Position numbers and translations under genes: made by a program. DNA of 64,000 nt, taken from NCBI RefSeq assembly GCF_023074075.1, contig NZ_JADPKT010000012.1:1-64000 (forward strand). Direction: 5' to 3'. The DNA comes from Bradyrhizobium sp. 138 (GTDB taxonomy: Bacteria > Pseudomonadota > Alphaproteobacteria > Rhizobiales > Xanthobacteraceae). Position 1 is the stretch's first letter. Each line of letters opens with the position of its first letter. Below, piece after piece: positions 18,247-27,298 of this stretch. The notes under the pieces are model-generated. The model was not told where the DNA came from and ran no database searches. It saw only the letters and a list, made by a program, of their open reading frames with translations.

Positions 18247-19245
18247 GTGAGCGAACCAATGCCCGAGCAGGCTGCCCAGGACCATGGTGCCGTCGAAGCC
18301 GCAGCGACCGCGCCGGCTGTCGAGGCTGCTGCCGGGATCGACGCCCCCTCGATCGCGCCCGACCATGAGGCGCCGCCCAAACCTGATCCAGTCAAGCCGG
18401 ATCCGGTCAAGGTCGAGCCGCCGAAGATCGAGGCCTCGCGGATCGATGTGCCGAAGCTCGAAGCGAAAGCCGAGACCAAGCCCGAGCCGAAGCCCGGCAA
18501 GCTCATCGTCATGGCGCCCTCTGAGCGCAGCTGGGACCGCGAGGATTTCGCTCCGCATGTGAAGGCGGACGAGCCGCGCGAGGCCGGCGGCAAGCGCCGC
18601 TTGTCAGCGATGGCCGCTGTGGTGGCGATTGCTGCTTGCGTCGGCGCGATCAGCGGCGCGCTTGCGACCGCCGGCATGATGCATTTTGCAGGCCCGGCCC
18701 AGGCGCCGGTCCAGGTCGCCGACACCAGCGCGCTGGATGCTTCGGTTGCGCGGATCGATGCCGACCTCGTCGCGCTGAAGGCCAATGTCGAGCACAGCTC
18801 GAAAACCGGCGTCAGCCAGTTCAATCGCGCCAATGATCGCCTCGACAAGCTCGAGAAGGCGCAGGCCGAGCCGCTGGCGAGGATCGCAAAATTGTCCGAG
18901 ACCGTCGACAAGCTTCGCGCCACGCCGCCCGCCGCGCCAGCGCAGGCTGCAGCGGCGCCCGCCAAGGAGACCACCGGCTCGGTCGCGCCGACCCAGGTTG
19001 CGACCGCCGCCGCGCCGGCCCCGGTGCCCGCCGCGCCCAAGACCGAGGTCGGCCGTTTGCCGACGATCGAAGGCTGGCGGCTGCGCAGCACCGCCAATGG
19101 CGGTGCGCTGATCGAGGGCCGCGACGGCCTCTACGAGGTCTATCCCGGCGATCCCATCCCTGGCGTCGGCCGTGTCGATGCGATCCGCCGCCAGGACGGC
19201 CGCTGGGTGGTCGTCACCAGCAAGGGGCTGATTGTCGCACGCTGA
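18247..19245 (+). CDS. Single-pass membrane protein with Pro-rich N-terminus and coiled coil
   Basis: 332 aa, GTG start. The first ~120 residues are Ala/Pro/Lys/Glu-rich and disordered. One transmembrane helix follows (about 121-145, LSAMAAVVAIAACVGAISGAL), then a coiled coil (about 155-225, VARIDADLVALKANVEHSSK), an Ala/Pro linker and a compact C-terminal domain (about 275-332) with the motif GWRLRSTANGGALIEGRDG and DPIPGVGRVDAI. The tail looks periplasmic. I cannot name the family; the layout suggests an envelope scaffold. A terminator follows. Confidence 0.8.
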   Translation: MSEPMPEQAAQDHGAVEAAATAPAVEAAAGIDAPSIAPDHEAPPKPDPVKPDPVKVEPPKIEASRIDVPKLEAKAETKPEPKPGKLIVMAPSERSWDREDFAPHVKADEPREAGGKRRLSAMAAVVAIAACVGAISGALATAGMMHFAGPAQAPVQVADTSALDASVARIDADLVALKANVEHSSKTGVSQFNRANDRLDKLEKAQAEPLARIAKLSETVDKLRATPPAAPAQAAAAPAKETTGSVAPTQVATAAAPAPVPAAPKTEVGRLPTIEGWRLRSTANGGALIEGRDGLYEVYPGDPIPGVGRVDAIRRQDGRWVVVTSKGLIVAR

Positions 19246-19267
19246 GCGTTCGATATCCGACTTTGGA

Positions 19268-19301
19268 AGAGGCGCTTCACCACCATGTGAGGCGCCTTTT
19301 T
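19268..19301 (+). terminator. Rho-independent terminator
   Basis: AGGCGCTTCAC and GTGAGGCGCCT form a stem with one G-U-type mismatch around a short loop, directly followed by TTTTT. It lies 23 bp after the stop codon of the membrane protein gene and is the clearest terminator in the window. Confidence 0.88.
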
Positions 19302-19338
19302 GCTTGAATAGGCGTCCCAGCGCGGTGTTACCTAGGGC

Positions 19339-20865
19339 ATGAGCCGCGCGCTGCGAATTCTCGTTGCTGCCGCCGTGTTGTTTGGCGGCGCCGCCTCGCT
19401 GTCGGCGGGGGAGATGGCGCAGTTGATGCGCGGCACGGCCATCACCGATCCCGAACTGCTGCGCAAGCTCGATGAGGGCGACGCTCTCACGATCCCGCAC
19501 CTGTTGGCGCCGGAACGGGAGGCGGGCCATCCGCTGACGACCGACCTGCTGTTTTCGGAGCTGTCGCAGCTCAAGGAAATTCTCCCGGCGATCGACGCGG
19601 AGTTCGAGCGCTATATCGCCCAGCGGAAGGCGGAGTATCCGACCGAGACCATCGGCGTCGGCGAAGGCTTTGACGTGCAGCTGTTCGACCGGACTGTGCT
19701 GACATCTGCCAACACGCGTTTCGTGCTTGCCGGCATCGTCAACCGGATGGATCGCGCCTATGTCGCGGACGAGTCCTGCGGCGAGATTCGCTTGATCTAC
19801 CGGCTCGCGCGTTTCGACGGCGGCAAGACCGCGACGCGCCTGCCGATGACGTTCAATCTGGTGATGAAGGCGAGAGACGCGCGCCAGACGGCTGCGGACG
19901 GCAAGCCGATCAGCTGCGCCGAGGTCGCGCGGCGCTGGCTCGACAACGGCAATTGGCAAGAGCTGATCCGCGGTCGAGACGACGCCATGCTCGATCGCAT
20001 CGAGACCAACATCCAGATCTCCATCGCGCCGAAATCGCCGCTGCACGATTTCCGCTCCGACTATCTGCTCAAGGTGTTCAAGTACGACGCCGCCACGAAA
20101 CAGTTCGTGGAAGCGGTGCTGGAGAACCAGATCGACCGCGACCGCATCCTCGCTGACGATGCGCTTCGGCGCGACTTCAAGGCCTGGCTGCTCGCACCCG
20201 AGAATTTTCGCGAGTTCGATCGCGGCACGGTGCTGATCCCGGAAAAGTTTCTGGCCAAGGCTGCGGTGGTGCCCACGCCTGCCGGCCTCGATGCCTCGGC
20301 GCTGCAGCCGGAGTTCGGCATGGTGCAAGGCGAAGGAAAAGGCGAGGGTCGCGATGATCCGGTCTTCACCGACAACGATGTGGTCGGCGCGTTGAAGCAG
20401 GCGGCCGCGCGCGGGGAGATGCAGAATATCCGTTCGATCGCAGGGTTCCAGCGCCGTCTCAACGACGTCACCTGCTCAGGTTGCCACCAGACCCGCGGCG
20501 TCGGCGGCTTCCATTTCCCCGGCGTCGACTGGCTCGTGGACAGGCCGCCCAACGCGTCTATCGTGCCGGCCTCGCCGCATTTCTTCGGCGACCAGTTGCG
20601 CCGCCGCGACATCCTGACCGCGTTTGCCGCGGGCAAACGCCCTGATTTCTCACGCGGATTTGCTAGCCGGCCGCAAACCCGCGGCAGCCGGGAGCTCGCC
20701 GGGAGCGAATATCAGGACGGCTGGGGCGCGCATTGTTCCCTCCAGGATGCCGGATCGGGAACGCCGGACAAGAGTTTTACGTCATGGAGCTGTGCCAACG
20801 GTCTCACCTGTCAGGCCGCCGCGGCCTCGCGCCGCATCGGCATGTGCTTCATCAAGACGCGTTAG
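19339..20865 (+). CDS. Exported protein with one c-type heme motif, function unknown
   Basis: 508 aa with a signal peptide (MSRALRILVAAAVLFGGAASLSA). The central part has the segments FVLAGIVNRMDRA and ESCGEIRLIYRLARFDGG. A single CxxCH (CSGCHQT, about residue 378) sits in a region rich in Gly and His (TRGVGGFHFPG). The C-terminus is cysteine-containing (HCSLQDAG, SCANGLTCQAA, IGMCFIKTR). I do not recognise a named enzyme; a periplasmic heme protein is the best reading. The stop codon abuts a repeat. Confidence 0.75.
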   Translation: MSRALRILVAAAVLFGGAASLSAGEMAQLMRGTAITDPELLRKLDEGDALTIPHLLAPEREAGHPLTTDLLFSELSQLKEILPAIDAEFERYIAQRKAEYPTETIGVGEGFDVQLFDRTVLTSANTRFVLAGIVNRMDRAYVADESCGEIRLIYRLARFDGGKTATRLPMTFNLVMKARDARQTAADGKPISCAEVARRWLDNGNWQELIRGRDDAMLDRIETNIQISIAPKSPLHDFRSDYLLKVFKYDAATKQFVEAVLENQIDRDRILADDALRRDFKAWLLAPENFREFDRGTVLIPEKFLAKAAVVPTPAGLDASALQPEFGMVQGEGKGEGRDDPVFTDNDVVGALKQAAARGEMQNIRSIAGFQRRLNDVTCSGCHQTRGVGGFHFPGVDWLVDRPPNASIVPASPHFFGDQLRRRDILTAFAAGKRPDFSRGFASRPQTRGSRELAGSEYQDGWGAHCSLQDAGSGTPDKSFTSWSCANGLTCQAAAASRRIGMCFIKTR

Positions 20866-20913
20866 CGCGTGATCCGTAAAAGTGTGCAGCGGTTTTCCGA
20901 AGAGATCACGCGC
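20865..20913. repeat. Extragenic palindrome, family H
   Basis: GCGCGTGATC at the left end and GATCACGCGC at the right are perfect 10-bp reverse complements around GTAAAAGTGTGCAGCGGTTT-type sequence. The first base is the last base of the preceding stop codon. A related fragment (AAAGCATGATCCGGAACAGCG) is visible near 62597. Confidence 0.8.
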
Positions 20914-20943
20914 AAGAAAAGTCTCAAGCGAATTGGATGGCCT

Positions 20944-21108
20944 ATGACGGATACGGGCAACGCCAACAAAGCGCGCAATCGCGAGATCGCACGCAATGAA
21001 GAAGTCAAGCAGGTCACCGGCAGTGTCCGCGTCAGCATCTGGGCGGTCACGATGGCCGTCATCGTCGGCGGCATCCTGTTCACGCTCGGCTGGCTGGCGG
21101 TGCGGTAG
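20944..21108 (+). CDS. Small single-pass membrane protein
   Basis: 54 aa (MTDTGNANKARNREIARNEE...). A charged N-terminal helix is followed by one transmembrane helix (about 30-53, VSIWAVTMAVIVGGILFTLG). The frame is open upstream through the repeat but that part is not credible. No named family; such tiny membrane proteins are frequent next to REP-like elements in this group. Confidence 0.6.
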   Translation: MTDTGNANKARNREIARNEEVKQVTGSVRVSIWAVTMAVIVGGILFTLGWLAVR

Positions 21109-21117
21109 CCGAAGCCT

Positions 21118-21765
21118 TCACTTCGCGTAGTTCGTCATCCGCTTGCCCGGCAGCAGCTCGTAGGCCGGTTTCCAGCCGGGCAGCGCGGCCATGCGCCCGA
21201 GCCAGGCGTGGATGGCGGGATGGCTTGCGGCGAAATCAAAACCGTGCTCGTCGGTCGGATAATGCAGATAGGCCATCATCGAGATGTCCGCGACCGTCGG
21301 CTTCGCACCGATCGCGAATTCGTTGTGCTGGAGATGGCCGTCGAGAATGCCCAAAAAATCCTCGAGCCGGCGGCGAAAATGTTTCAGCACCTGCGGATCG
21401 TTCTTCTCGGTGAAGGCGCGCATGAAGCGGTAGGTCGCCATGTAGCCGGTGAGCTTGTGGTTGTCCCAGAACAGCCAGCGCAGCAGCTCGAACTTCTCCT
21501 CCTCTGTCTCTCCGCCGAAGCGGCCGTATTGCTCGGCAAGCTTGAGCAGAAGCGGCGCAGTCTGCGTCATCTTCACGCCGTCGATTTCCAGCACGGGAAT
21601 CTCGCCCATCGGATTGACGGCCTTGCGCCATTCTGCCGTGCGCGTGACCCCGCCGGCGAAGTCGGTCCAAACAGGCTCGAACGTCTCGCCGCAAAGCGTC
21701 AGCATCAGCGCCAGCTTGTAGCTGTTGCCGGATTCGGGGAAGTAGTGCAGGCGGTAGAGGGGCAT
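21118..21765 (-). CDS. Glutathione S-transferase family protein
   Basis: 215 aa starting MPLYRLHYFPESGNSYK. Thioredoxin-like N-terminal domain (about 1-80) with the glutathione-binding segment NPMGEIPVLEIDGVKMTQTAPLL and the Ser in SGNSYK as likely catalytic residue; all-helical C-terminal domain with TVADISMMAYLHYP (N-capping box Asp). The function is conjugation or isomerisation with glutathione; substrate unknown. The next minus-strand gene upstream is a CoA-transferase 57 bp away. Confidence 0.92.
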   Translation of the reverse strand: MPLYRLHYFPESGNSYKLALMLTLCGETFEPVWTDFAGGVTRTAEWRKAVNPMGEIPVLEIDGVKMTQTAPLLLKLAEQYGRFGGETEEEKFELLRWLFWDNHKLTGYMATYRFMRAFTEKNDPQVLKHFRRRLEDFLGILDGHLQHNEFAIGAKPTVADISMMAYLHYPTDEHGFDFAASHPAIHAWLGRMAALPGWKPAYELLPGKRMTNYAK

Positions 21766-21821
21766 GGGGACCTCGAGATTGTTGTCTTGCGCTCGCAATG
21801 ACGGCTGTAGCGCCGCCGCCT

Positions 21822-23027
21822 TTACCCCACCGCCCCCGAACCCCGCAGCTGCCTGATCGCGGCATCGTCGTATCCCGCGCCACGCAAAATCTCGTCACTG
21901 TGCTCGCCGACGGCGGGCGGTTTGCGCGGCTGGACCTTCTTGGTGCCGTCGATCCAGATCGGGCTGTTGATGGTGAGCATGGTGTCGTTCTCGAACGGCA
22001 CCAGCACCTCGTTGTCGAGCATCTGCTTGTCGTTCGGGATGTCGTCGAGAACGGCGACAACGCCGAACACGAGGCCATTGCCGTCGAGGATTTTTCGCCA
22101 TTCGGCGAGATCCTTCGTCGCAAAAGTGTCGTCAAAGATATTGATCAGCTCCACCGAGCGGGCGTGGCGGTCGGCCTTGGTGGCGAAGCGGGGATCGTTG
22201 ATCAGGTCCTCGCGCCCGAGGCATTTGGCCAGCGTTGGAAACTGCTTCTCCTCGCTCAGCAGCGACAGGATCAGCCAGCGGCCGTCCTTGCACTGGTAGT
22301 GGTTGGCGACCGCGTTGAGCGCGCGCTCGCGCGACCGCCGCTCGCCGAACTTGGCGCCGCAGAGTTTTGCCTGCGCCAGCACGCTCGCCGCCCACACCCC
22401 GTTCGCCATCAAATTGGAGGCGACATGCGAGCCCTTGCCGGTCTTCTCGCGCTGGTACAGCGCGGTGACGATGGCGCCGTAGAACGCCATGGCGCAGGGA
22501 TGGTCGCCCATGCCGGCGACCGAGCGGGCCGGGGTCGTGTCGGTGTCGGCACGGACCAGATCCATCAGGCCGGAGCGCGCCCAATAAGCGTTGCTGTCGA
22601 AGCCGGGCTTGTTGGCCTCTTCGCCTTTCTCGCCATAGCCGGTGAAGGAGGCGTAGATCAGCCGGTCGTTGAGATGGGCGAGATGATCATAGGTGATGCC
22701 GAGCTTGGCGCGCACCGGCGGCGGCATGTTGGTGATGAAGACGTCGGCCTCTGCGACCAGCTTGTAGAGCACGGCCTGCGCCTCCGGCTTGGAGAGATCG
22801 AGCGCGATGCTCTTCTTGTTGCGGGCTTCCAGCAGCCAGGCGAAATTGTGCTCGCCTGAGGGATAGCCCGGCAGGTTCGGCAAATTGCGATAGGGGTCGC
22901 CAGTGCCGGGCGGTTCGATCTTGATGACATCGGCGCCGAAATCCGACAGCACGGTCGCGGCCGCGGGCGCTGCGATGAAGCTCGCGCAGTCCAGAACCTT
23001 CAGCCCGGCAAAGATGCCCTTGTCCAT
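21822..23027 (-). CDS. CaiB/BaiF-family CoA-transferase
   Basis: 401 aa class-III CoA-transferase. N-terminal Rossmann-like core (LKVLDCASFIAAPAAATVLSD, GADVIKIEPP), RNKKSIALDLSKPEAQ and PGFDSNAYWARSGLMD are typical. The family normally has a catalytic Asp in a segment like GQxVDVAL; here the aligned stretch reads GSHVASNLMANGVW (Ala203 at that position), so the catalytic residue may differ or my alignment may be off. It transfers CoA between carboxylic acids; substrate unknown. Confidence 0.9.
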   Translation of the reverse strand: MDKGIFAGLKVLDCASFIAAPAAATVLSDFGADVIKIEPPGTGDPYRNLPNLPGYPSGEHNFAWLLEARNKKSIALDLSKPEAQAVLYKLVAEADVFITNMPPPVRAKLGITYDHLAHLNDRLIYASFTGYGEKGEEANKPGFDSNAYWARSGLMDLVRADTDTTPARSVAGMGDHPCAMAFYGAIVTALYQREKTGKGSHVASNLMANGVWAASVLAQAKLCGAKFGERRSRERALNAVANHYQCKDGRWLILSLLSEEKQFPTLAKCLGREDLINDPRFATKADRHARSVELINIFDDTFATKDLAEWRKILDGNGLVFGVVAVLDDIPNDKQMLDNEVLVPFENDTMLTINSPIWIDGTKKVQPRKPPAVGEHSDEILRGAGYDDAAIRQLRGSGAVG

Positions 23028-23143
23028 CGCAGCGTCGCTCCCTCGCTCTTGTCGTTTCCCGCGCGCTGGAATTGGCGCGGGCCACGTGATGGGAGCATTA
23101 GACCGATGTTTTGCGGGGATGCAACGGCGCGTGGCGCAGGGCC

Positions 23144-26143
23144 TTACTCCTCTCCCGCAAGCAACGCCGCATTGCCACCCGCGGCCGCCGTGTTGATGGT
23201 CACCGTCTGCTCGGTGGCGAAGCGCGCGAGGTAGTGCGGGCCACCGGCCTTGGGGCCGGTTCCGGACAGGCCGTTGCCGCCGAACGGCTGCACGCCGACG
23301 ACGGCGCCGATCATGTTGCGGTTGACGTAGATGTTGCCGACCTGGACGCGGTCGATGATGGCTTCGATCGTGTCGTCGATGCGGGAGTGGATTCCGAGTG
23401 TGAGGCCGTAGCCGGTGCGCGCGATCGCCTGCAGCACGCGCTCAAGCGTCTCGGCGCGATAGCGCACCACATGGAGGATCGGGCCGAACACTTCCTCGGT
23501 GAGCTGTCCGGCGTCCTTGAGCTCGAAAATATGCGGCGCAACGAAGCAGCCTTCCGGCACGGCGCCTGCAAAGTGCAGTTTCGCCTCGCGCGTCATCCGC
23601 GCGATATGCGCGTCGAGGCGTTGCTTGGCCTCCGCGTCGATCACCGGGCCGACATGAGTTGCGACGTCACAGGGATCGCCGATCTTCAACTCGCGCGCCG
23701 CGCCCGCGATCATCTCGATCATGCGGTCGGCGACGTCCTCCTGCACGAACAAGAGCCGCAGCGCCGAGCAGCGCTGGCCGGCGGAGCGGAACGCGGAAGT
23801 GACGACGTCGTCGGCGACCTGCTCCGGCAGCGCGGTGGCGTCCGCGATCATGGCATTGATGCCGCCGGTCTCCGCGATCAGCGGCACGATCGGCCCGTCC
23901 TTGGCGGCGAGCGTCCGGTTGATCTGGCGCGCCACCTCGGTCGAGCCGGTGAAGACGACACCGGCAATATCGGGATGTGCCGTCAGGGCTGCACCGATCT
24001 TTCCGTCGCCGGTGACGAGATGCAGCGCGCTTCTGGGGATGCCGGCCTCGTGCAGCAGGGCCACGGCTTCGCGCGCGATGCGGGGTGTCTGTTCGGCGGG
24101 TTTTGCCACCACGCTGTTGCCGGCCATCAGCGCCGCCGTGACCTGGCCGAGGAAAATCGCCAGCGGAAAATTCCACGGCGAGATCGCGACGAAGACGCCG
24201 CGGCCGCGCATCGCCAGCGCATTGCTCTCGCCAGTCGGACCCGGCAGGGCGGCGTCGCTTCCGAACAGTTTGCGGCCCTCTGCGGCATAATAGCGGCAGA
24301 AGTCGGCGGCCTCCCGCAGCTCCGACAGCGCATCGTCCAGCGTCTTGCCGCCCTCGGCTTGCAGCAGCGCGATGAAACGGGCGCTGCGGCTCTCCAGGAG
24401 ATACGCGGCCTGCTCCAGTGCCGCCGCGCGCAGGGCTGCCGGCGTCCGGCTCCAGGCCGCAAAGCCCGCGCGCGCAGCAGTCACCGCGGCGTTGGCCTGA
24501 TCCGGAGTGGCATCGGCGACCGGCTTGAGATCAGCCGTCTCGGCGTTCACGTCAGCCAGCAATCGGTCGAGCGCAGCCCGCGCGCCGAATTCGACGCCGC
24601 GCGAATTGCGCCGCTCCGGTGCAAAGAGCTCGCCGGGCAGCGGAATTTTGGGATGGGCCGCCGCTTGCGGCCGGACGATGGCATCGGCGGGACGCTGCAG
24701 CAGGGCCGACATCGGCACGCGGTAATCGGCCGCCTGCGCCACGAAGGAGGAATTGGCGCCGTTCTCCAGCAGACGCCGCACCAGATAAGCCAATAGATCG
24801 CGATGGCTGCCGACCGGCGCATAGGTGCGGTAGGCGATCTCAGAATGGTCCTTGGCAAGCTGCTCGTACAGCGCTTCGCCCATGCCGTGCAGGCGCTGGA
24901 ATTCGAAGCCGCCGCTATTCCCGGCAAGCTCCAGCACGGTCGCGACCGTCAGCGCGTTGTGGGTGGCGAATTGCGGGAAGATGCGAGGCCGCAAGCCAAG
25001 CAGCTTCGAAGCGCAAGCGACGAAGTTGAGATCCGTCATCGCCTTGCGCGTGAACACGGGATAGCCGTCGAGCCCGCGTTCCTGCGCGCGTTTGATCTCG
25101 GTGTCCCAATAGGCGCCCTTGACGAGGCGCACCATCAGCTTGCGGTCATGCGCGCGGGCGAGTTCGTCAACATAATCGATCACCGCGCTGGCGCGTTTCT
25201 GATAGGCCTGGATCGCGAGGCCAAATCCGTCCCACCCGGCAAGCGAGGGATCGGCGAGCGTTGCCGCGATCACGTCGAGCGACAGCTCCAGCCGGTCGGC
25301 TTCCTCGGCATCGACGGTGAAGTTGAGGTCATGGGCCTTGGCGCGCTGCGCGAGGTCCAGCAGTTGCGGCACCAGCTCGGCCATCACCCGCTCGCGGCTG
25401 ATGGCCTCGAAGCGCGGATGCAGTGCCGAGAGTTTGACTGAGATGCCGGGCCGGTCGGGCAGGGGATGGGGGCCGGCCGCCTTGCCGATGGTTTCGATGG
25501 CGCTGGCATAGGCCTCGAAATAGCGCCTGGCGTCCGCCGCCGTGCGCGCGCCTTCGCCGAGCATGTCGAAGGAATAGCGCGGCTTCTGGCCGGAGCGCGG
25601 CCGGCCCCGCTCCAGCGCCTGCTCGATGGTCTCGCCCAGCACGAAATGATTGCCCATCAGCCGCATCGCCTGGCGCGTGGCGGTGCGCACTGCCGGCGCG
25701 CCGAGCCGCTTCACCAGACGGCCGATGGTGCCGTCGGGCGTCTCGCCGGGCTGGATCACCCGCGCCGACAGGCCGAGCGCCCAGGCCGAGGCGTTGACCA
25801 GGAAGGCGGTGGACTTGGTCTCGTGGTGGATGAAGTCACCCTCGCCGAGCTTGTCCTCGATGAACTGGTCGGCAGTGCGCGCATCGGGCACGCGCAGCAG
25901 CGCCTCGGCCAGCACCATCAGCGCGAGTCCCTCCTTGGTCGAGAGCGCGAACTCCCGCAGCATGTCCTCGACCCCGCCAAGCCGGTCGTCGCGCTTGCGG
26001 ATCGCCTCGATCAGCCGCGTCGCGGTGCGGTCGATCCGCGCCTCCTGCGGCGGGGCCAGATGCGATCCCGGCAACAACCGCGTGGCGATCTCGGCATCGT
26101 CAGGTGCGTAGGGGGCGGTGAAAGGAGGCGGGGTGTTCGGCAT
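23144..26143 (-). CDS. putA: Bifunctional proline dehydrogenase / L-glutamate gamma-semialdehyde dehydrogenase PutA
   Basis: 999 aa, the length of type-A PutA without the N-terminal ribbon-helix-helix domain of the enterobacterial protein. The FAD proline dehydrogenase barrel spans about 150-450 (VKLSALHPRFEAI, MVRLVKGAYWDTEIKRAQ). The aldehyde dehydrogenase follows from about 520 (SPWNFPLAIFLGQVTAAL, ETGGINAM, catalytic Cys in SAGQRCSALR near 790). It oxidises proline to glutamate at the membrane surface with substrate channelling. It is divergent from an Lrp-type regulator, and putative operator boxes lie between them. Confidence 0.97.
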   Translation of the reverse strand: MPNTPPPFTAPYAPDDAEIATRLLPGSHLAPPQEARIDRTATRLIEAIRKRDDRLGGVEDMLREFALSTKEGLALMVLAEALLRVPDARTADQFIEDKLGEGDFIHHETKSTAFLVNASAWALGLSARVIQPGETPDGTIGRLVKRLGAPAVRTATRQAMRLMGNHFVLGETIEQALERGRPRSGQKPRYSFDMLGEGARTAADARRYFEAYASAIETIGKAAGPHPLPDRPGISVKLSALHPRFEAISRERVMAELVPQLLDLAQRAKAHDLNFTVDAEEADRLELSLDVIAATLADPSLAGWDGFGLAIQAYQKRASAVIDYVDELARAHDRKLMVRLVKGAYWDTEIKRAQERGLDGYPVFTRKAMTDLNFVACASKLLGLRPRIFPQFATHNALTVATVLELAGNSGGFEFQRLHGMGEALYEQLAKDHSEIAYRTYAPVGSHRDLLAYLVRRLLENGANSSFVAQAADYRVPMSALLQRPADAIVRPQAAAHPKIPLPGELFAPERRNSRGVEFGARAALDRLLADVNAETADLKPVADATPDQANAAVTAARAGFAAWSRTPAALRAAALEQAAYLLESRSARFIALLQAEGGKTLDDALSELREAADFCRYYAAEGRKLFGSDAALPGPTGESNALAMRGRGVFVAISPWNFPLAIFLGQVTAALMAGNSVVAKPAEQTPRIAREAVALLHEAGIPRSALHLVTGDGKIGAALTAHPDIAGVVFTGSTEVARQINRTLAAKDGPIVPLIAETGGINAMIADATALPEQVADDVVTSAFRSAGQRCSALRLLFVQEDVADRMIEMIAGAARELKIGDPCDVATHVGPVIDAEAKQRLDAHIARMTREAKLHFAGAVPEGCFVAPHIFELKDAGQLTEEVFGPILHVVRYRAETLERVLQAIARTGYGLTLGIHSRIDDTIEAIIDRVQVGNIYVNRNMIGAVVGVQPFGGNGLSGTGPKAGGPHYLARFATEQTVTINTAAAGGNAALLAGEE

Positions 26144-26205
26144 GGCGTGTCCTGTGGCTGAAATCCAGGATAGTGCCCGTGTGACCGTGGTTCGATAGAC
26201 AATTT

Positions 26206-26248
26206 AGCCAATTTGCCTTAGAAAATGAAGATCATCGGCTAATTGGCC
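26206..26248. promoter_or_regulatory. Twin PutR-type operator boxes in the putA/putR divergent promoter
   Basis: Two boxes: AGCCAATTTGCC (26206-26217) and GGCTAATTGGCC (26237-26248). The first read on the opposite strand is GGCAAATTGGCT, matching the second at 10 of 12 positions. Their centres are 31 bp apart, close to three helical turns, as expected for an oligomeric Lrp/AsnC protein. The region also must hold both promoters. Confidence 0.55.
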
Positions 26249-26257
26249 TTGCACGAT

Positions 26258-26719
26258 ATGGAATTAGATCGAACCGACCGGAAAATCCTCTCCATTCTGC
26301 AGGAGGACGGACGAATCGCCAATGTCGACCTCGCCGAGCGCATCGGACTGTCGCCGACCTCGATCGGCGAGCGGCTGAAGCGGCTGCAACGGGAGGGCTT
26401 TGTCGAGGGCTATGGCGCGCGGCTCAATCCGCACCGGCTCGGCCTCGGGCTCCTGGTGTTCGTCGAGGTGCTGCTCGACAAGACGACGCCCGACAATTTC
26501 GAGCGGTTTGCACGCGCGGTGAAACTCGCGCCCGAAGTCTTGGAGTGTCACATGGTTGCCGGCGGCTTCGACTATCTTGTGAAAGCGCGGCTGGCGGACA
26601 TGACCGCCTATCGACGCTTCCTCGGCGAGACCCTGCTGTCGATGCCGGGCGTGCGCGAGACGCGGACCTATGCGGTGATGGAGGAGATCAAGCGCGACGC
26701 ACCGTTGCCGGTGGACTAA
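26258..26719 (+). CDS. putR: Lrp/AsnC-family regulator, probable PutR
   Basis: 153 aa from the ATG of MELDRTDRKILSILQEDG; a TTG five codons upstream lies inside an operator box and is less likely. N-terminal helix-turn-helix (NVDLAERIGLSPTSIGERLKRLQREG, about 20-45) and C-terminal RAM ligand-binding domain. Its divergent position next to putA, and the loss of the DNA-binding domain in PutA, point to PutR, which activates putA in response to proline in alphaproteobacteria. The weak ribosome site suggests low expression. Confidence 0.9.
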   Translation: MELDRTDRKILSILQEDGRIANVDLAERIGLSPTSIGERLKRLQREGFVEGYGARLNPHRLGLGLLVFVEVLLDKTTPDNFERFARAVKLAPEVLECHMVAGGFDYLVKARLADMTAYRRFLGETLLSMPGVRETRTYAVMEEIKRDAPLPVD

Positions 26720-26890
26720 CGAAGTGCTGTCGCGATTGTCATTGCTGTGGCGTTGAACGAGCGGTCTTCGCGCGAAAAATAGCTCTCCGTGTGCAATCGC
26801 AACGCCTGTCGTCGAATGCACTCACCGTCTTCTAAATTTTTTTGGCCCGGGCTCCCGGACAGATCCGGGAGGCAGCAATGGCTGGCGGGC

Positions 26891-27091
26891 TTAGACTTTG
26901 AGGTTCTCTGCGGAGGTTTTGCCCCGGTTTGCGATCTCTTCGTATTCCACCGTCTGCCCCTCATTCAGGGAGGACAAACCGGCCTTCTGCACTGCCGAGA
27001 TATGCACGAACACATCCTTGCCGCCCGACGCAGGCTGGATAAATCCATAACCCTTCGTCGGGTTGAACCACTTGACCGTACCTTTAGCCAT
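26891..27091 (-). CDS. Cold-shock protein (CspA family)
   Basis: 66 aa starting [20 protein letters not shown], with both RNA-binding motifs KGYGFIQP and [14 protein letters not shown] site lies 8 bases before the ATG. The 5' leader to its right contains the palindrome AACCGGCCGGTT, which could fold in the mRNA. It acts as a single-stranded nucleic-acid chaperone. Several paralogues are normal in this genus, so I give no numbered name. Confidence 0.96.
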   Translation of the reverse strand: MAKGTVKWFNPTKGYGFIQPASGGKDVFVHISAVQKAGLSSLNEGQTVEYEEIANRGKTSAENLKV

Positions 27092-27298
27092 CACGACTTC
27101 TCCGCGGGTCTTCCTCCGAGATCTCGAACCGCCAGTCCCCGCCAACCGGCCGGTTCGGTCCTAACAGGATACGCGGAATGTGGCCGGCTTGGTAGCTCAA
27201 ACCACATCGGCATTTCGCCGAATTCCGCTCAACTTCGCGGCGCTTTTGCCGGTTTTGCCCGTTTCGCGGTCAATCGTCCGCACGCCGCGCGCCATCCG

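Noticed and set aside
26243..26257. TTG start for the PutR gene five codons upstream of the ATG
   Set aside because: It lies inside a candidate operator box and adds nothing of family similarity.
26852..26871. Hairpin CTCCCGGACAGATCCGGGAG as a terminator for putR or cspA
   Set aside because: Neither strand has a T-run after the stem; the T-run lies on the wrong side for putR.
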